A stretch of 10,680 nucleotides of DNA from Candidatus Brocadiia bacterium. Lineage in GTDB: Bacteria; Planctomycetota; MHYJ01; WSZJ01. Numbering within the stretch: the first letter of the stretch is position 1; each line of letters starts with the position of its first letter. Both the position numbers and the translations under genes were made by a program. Where the stretch lies: positions 1 to 10,680 of the forward strand of contig JABWAY010000238.1 in the NCBI GenBank assembly GCA_013360825.1. The letters are read 5' to 3'. The notes under the pieces were generated by a model that ran no database searches, was not told the origin of the DNA, and saw nothing but the letters and a program-made list of their open reading frames with translations. This document shows positions 6,536 to 10,680 of the stretch, one piece after another.

Positions 6536-6589
6536 ACGCCGCAGGACGTTGAAAGACGCGAGAATGGATGGCACAAGAGCATCGTGGAG
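6438..6589. mobile_element. 152-bp MITE-like repeat unit with terminal inverted repeats
   Basis: The ends, 6438-6459 and 6568-6589, are inverted copies of each other, 19 of 22 bases matching; read outward-in from the right they show ATGGCACAA, three variable bases, CATCGTGGAG. The left end coincides exactly with the boundary where similarity to the copy at 1-99 stops, so two independent signals define the same edge. The unit is AT-richer by eye than its surroundings, too short to code a transposase, and contains an internal perfect 8-bp hairpin. These traits fit a non-autonomous miniature inverted-repeat element, or a repeat encoding a structured RNA. No clear target-site duplication is seen beside the ends, which weakens the transposon reading. 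Position just beyond a stop codon matches the other copy, which also lies downstream of a gene. Confidence 0.5.
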
Positions 6590-6596
6590 GAGTTAC

Positions 6597-7373
6597 TTAA
6601 AAGTCGTCGTCCGTCTCCCGGCTCCCGCCCGGCGGCGCTTCCGCCGGCCCGCGATCCGGGGGTGTCCTGCCGCTCTGGACCGCCGCGCGGCGCTCCAGCT
6701 CGATCAGCGCCTGCCGGACCCGCGCGTCCCCCGCCGCCATTCCCGCCAGCTTCTCAAACCCGTCCACCGCCGGCATCGCCCCCGTGCCCTTCGCCGTTCC
6801 GGCCTCGGACAGCCCCTTCTTCACATCCCGCCAGAGCTTCTGCGTCCCCACGTCCTTCTTTCTGGCCCAGGTCTCCACGATCTGCTGCAGGCCGGCGTCG
6901 CTCTCCTGCGACAGGTCCGTGCCCGCCGTCGCGACGACCGGAACGGGCGGCTTGTGCGCTCTGGCCGCGACCCCTGCGAATCCGACGGCGAACAGGAAGA
7001 TGCCGCCGATCACGAAGCAGGTGAGGACGAAGAGTCCGGCATTGACCGCCGCGATCCAGAACGCGAGCTGCGACTGGGTCTGGCCGGAAGGGTCGAGCTG
7101 TCCTTCCCGGATTTTCCGGAGGTCGGCCCGGGCGACGAAGATCGCGGGAATGCTGAGGAGGGGCCCGCCGATCACCCAGGCGCCTGCGGCGAGGATGATC
7201 GCCAGGGGGCTGACCTGGGGGAGGACCGAGACCCAGGGAGGGCCCGCTGCGCCGGGCGCCGCGGACGGTCCGGGAGCCGGGCTCGGGATCGAGATCGGGG
7301 ACCCGGCGGCGCATTTCGGGCAGGCGCCGGTGCCGGCGGGCAGGACGGATCCACACTGCGGGCAGAAGGCCAT
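6597..7373 (-). CDS. Zinc-ribbon membrane protein, DUF4190-like
   Basis: This is a 258-residue protein. The N-terminus is a zinc ribbon, C4-P-Q-C7 and C18-P-K-C21, followed by a Pro/Ala/Ser linker (about 25-50). Two hydrophobic segments follow at roughly 57-80 and 103-134, with a charged ARADLRKIREGQ turn between them. This arrangement, including the small-residue first segment and the basic 'IR' loop, resembles DUF4190-type membrane domains. The C-terminal half (about 150-230) is soluble and helical, ending in a Pro/Gly-rich acidic tail. ATG 7373 was chosen because AAGGAGA lies at 7384-7378 and the Cys motif then begins at residue 4; an ATG ten codons upstream lacks this. It probably sits in the inner membrane with the ribbon in the cytoplasm. 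The function is unknown. It follows ftsK on the same strand but is separated from it by a terminator. Confidence 0.75.
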   Translation of the reverse strand: MAFCPQCGSVLPAGTGACPKCAAGSPISIPSPAPGPSAAPGAAGPPWVSVLPQVSPLAIILAAGAWVIGGPLLSIPAIFVARADLRKIREGQLDPSGQTQSQLAFWIAAVNAGLFVLTCFVIGGIFLFAVGFAGVAARAHKPPVPVVATAGTDLSQESDAGLQQIVETWARKKDVGTQKLWRDVKKGLSEAGTAKGTGAMPAVDGFEKLAGMAAGDARVRQALIELERRAAVQSGRTPPDRGPAEAPPGGSRETDDDF

Positions 7374-7422
7374 GTCGTCTCCTTGGAATGCGGGGGTCGC
7401 CACAGAGTGTGGTGCGCCGCGC

Positions 7423-7437
7423 CCCGATTCTATCGGG
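7423..7437. promoter_or_regulatory. Inverted repeat overlapping the -10 box of the zinc-ribbon gene
   Basis: CCCGAT and ATCGGG form a perfect 6-bp inverted repeat with a 3-base centre. On the minus strand it contains TAGAAT (7432-7427), a candidate -10 box 53 bases upstream of the ATG. A palindrome centred on a -10 box is a common repressor arrangement, but no regulator is identified and the overlap could be chance. Confidence 0.4.
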
Positions 7438-7446
7438 AAACTCCAG

Positions 7447-7477
7447 AAAAAAAGGGGGGAGGCGTTTGCCTCCCCCC
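7447..7477 (-). terminator. Rho-independent terminator of ftsK
   Basis: On the minus strand a perfect 10-bp GC-rich stem (arms 7477-7468 and 7463-7454), with a 4-base loop, is followed at once by seven T residues (7453-7447). It begins 22 bases after the ftsK stop codon. This is a classic intrinsic terminator and separates ftsK from the zinc-ribbon gene. Confidence 0.93.
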
Positions 7478-7499
7478 TGGGTCTCCCGACAGGCTCCGC

Positions 7500-9899
<2,400 letters not shown>

Positions 9900-9969
9900 G
9901 ATTCCTCCCGACGGGTGCCGATGAACAGAATCTCCCCCTCCCCCGGTCTGCCCACGGGAAGCGGGTACC

Positions 9970-9975
9970 CTTCTA
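9970..9975 (-). promoter_or_regulatory. Candidate -10 box (TAGAAG) for ftsK
   Basis: On the minus strand TAGAAG lies 70 bases upstream of the ftsK ATG, in the 166-bp region shared with the divergent endonuclease V gene. It resembles the TAGAAT and TAGACT boxes elsewhere in the window. No -35 was recognised. Confidence 0.3.
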
Positions 9976-10065
9976 TCGGCAGGACCTGCCCCTGAGGGTG
10001 AGCCCCGCGACCCGGCTGTTTTGCCCCTGTTGTTCCGGAGGAGTTCCTGCTTCTCTGGGTCGCTC

Positions 10066-10680
10066 ATGGTCCCCCGTTTCCTCCCCTCCTGGCGGCTCTC
10101 CCACGCCGGCGCCCTGCGGGTCCAGACGGCGCTTCTCCCCCGCGTCCGGCTGGTCCCGCTCGTCGCAGGTCCGCGTCTGGTTGCCGGATGCGACGTCTCG
10201 TTCTCCGGGCCGGCGCACCGGATGTGCGCGGCCGTCGTGCTGTACGACCTCCGGACACGCGCGGCCGTCGAGACGGCGCTCGCCGTCCGCCCCGCGCGCT
10301 GGCCGTACATCCCCGGGCTGTTCTCCTTCCGGGAACTCCCGCCCCTCATCGCCGCGTTCCGCCGGCTCCGCTCGACCCCCGACCTGCTGCTCTTCGACGG
10401 TCACGGCACGGCCCACCCCCGCCGGTTCGGCCTCGCCTGCCACGCGGGGGTCCTGTTCGACCTTCCCTCGGTCGGCTGCGCGAAGTCGGTCCTGGTCGGA
10501 TCGCACCTGCCGCCGGGGCCGGCGCGCGGCTCCTGGTCTCCGCTCGTCGACGGCGGAGAGACGATCGGCGCCGCGCTGCGGACCCGCGACCGGGTCGCCC
10601 CCGTGTTCGTCTCCGCGGGACATCGCATCGACCTCCCCGGCGCCCTGGAGGTCGTGCTCGCCTGCGGCGGCGGCCGGCGC
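10066..10680 (+). CDS. nfi: Endonuclease V, 3' end beyond window
   Basis: The frame stays open to the window edge, giving 205 residues of a family usually about 220-230 long, so only a short tail is missing. Endonuclease V cuts DNA (in some species RNA) one base 3' of deoxyinosine and starts repair of deaminated adenine. Visible motifs: AGCD43VSF, the base-wedge loop PY81IPGLFSFRE90, LLLFD111GHGTAH117PRRFGLACHAG, K140 and GH186RIDL. D43, E90 and D111 correspond to the metal-binding acidic triad; all are intact. It is cytoplasmic. ATG 10066 is the only in-frame start with the usual short N-terminus; GGAGGA at 10036-10041 is too distant to serve it, so initiation may not depend on a strong Shine-Dalgarno. 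It is divergent from ftsK. Long open frames antisense to it are shadows. Confidence 0.94.
   Translation, partial: MVPRFLPSWRLSHAGALRVQTALLPRVRLVPLVAGPRLVAGCDVSFSGPAHRMCAAVVLYDLRTRAAVETALAVRPARWPYIPGLFSFRELPPLIAAFRRLRSTPDLLLFDGHGTAHPRRFGLACHAGVLFDLPSVGCAKSVLVGSHLPPGPARGSWSPLVDGGETIGAALRTRDRVAPVFVSAGHRIDLPGALEVVLACGGGRR

Larger units (their letters stand above)
6163..6596. other. Gene-free region between two minus-strand genes
   Basis: In this 434-base stretch I find no convincing gene. From left to right it holds the Shine-Dalgarno of the secreted-protein gene, a small hairpin, the GTAACG inverted repeat, a short direct repeat of GGTTCAA (6349-6355 and 6361-6367), and then the 152-bp palindrome-ended repeat unit, which stops 7 bases before the stop codon of the zinc-ribbon gene. 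No clear promoter for the secreted-protein gene was identified. Confidence 0.7.

Noticed and set aside
6568..6589. TGGCAC in the terminal repeats as a sigma-54 promoter
   Set aside because: TGGCAC matches the -24 element, but no TTGCA-like -12 element follows at the required distance in any copy.
9973..10623. A minus-strand open frame over the right edge
   Set aside because: It is antisense to the endonuclease V gene, whose motifs are unmistakable.

Overview
The window is GC-rich bacterial DNA from an organism I cannot name. One secreted HEAT-like protein ends in an LTG-then-W-x-WW tail of a kind I associate with Planctomycetota paralogue families. Together with a heparinase-type secreted enzyme, an orphan class-V aminotransferase and a full-length FtsK, this hints at an uncultivated planctomycete-like Gram-negative. 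That placement is weak. No phage, plasmid, CRISPR or antibiotic-resistance genes are visible.

Layout from left to right: (1) bases 1-99 are one copy of a repeat cut by the window edge. (2) 162-881 (minus) is a secreted HEAT-repeat-like protein. (3) 1081-1503 (minus) is a YjbQ/UPF0047 protein, divergent from (4) 1622-3583 (plus), a secreted heparinase II/III-like polysaccharide lyase. (5) 3793-4953 (plus) is a cysteine-desulfurase-family PLP enzyme. It is convergent with (6) 5077-6162 (minus), a secreted protein of unknown function; three hairpins lie between them. (7) 6163-6596 has no gene and carries the second, inverted copy of the repeat inside a 152-bp element with its own terminal inverted repeats. 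(8) 6597-7373 (minus) is a zinc-ribbon membrane protein. (9) 7500-9899 (minus) is the DNA translocase FtsK, ending in a textbook intrinsic terminator. (10) 10066 to the window end (plus) is endonuclease V, divergent from ftsK and cut by the edge.

The genes look like independent single-gene units. Orientations alternate, and six of the eight genes have a plausible -10 box of their own (TATCCT, TAGAAT, TAGACT or TAGAAG). None was found for the 5077-6162 gene or for endonuclease V. I see no multi-gene pathway. FtsK (chromosome segregation at division) and endonuclease V (repair of deaminated DNA) are housekeeping; the heparinase-like enzyme and the two other exported proteins act outside the cytoplasm.

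The most unusual feature is the repeat pair. A 99-base sequence, 97 of 99 identical, occurs in opposite orientation at 1-99 and 6437-6535 and brackets five genes. The right copy belongs to a compact, AT-richer, palindrome-ended unit that resembles a MITE or a structured-RNA repeat. I found no convincing new multi-gene system; this repeat family is the best lead.
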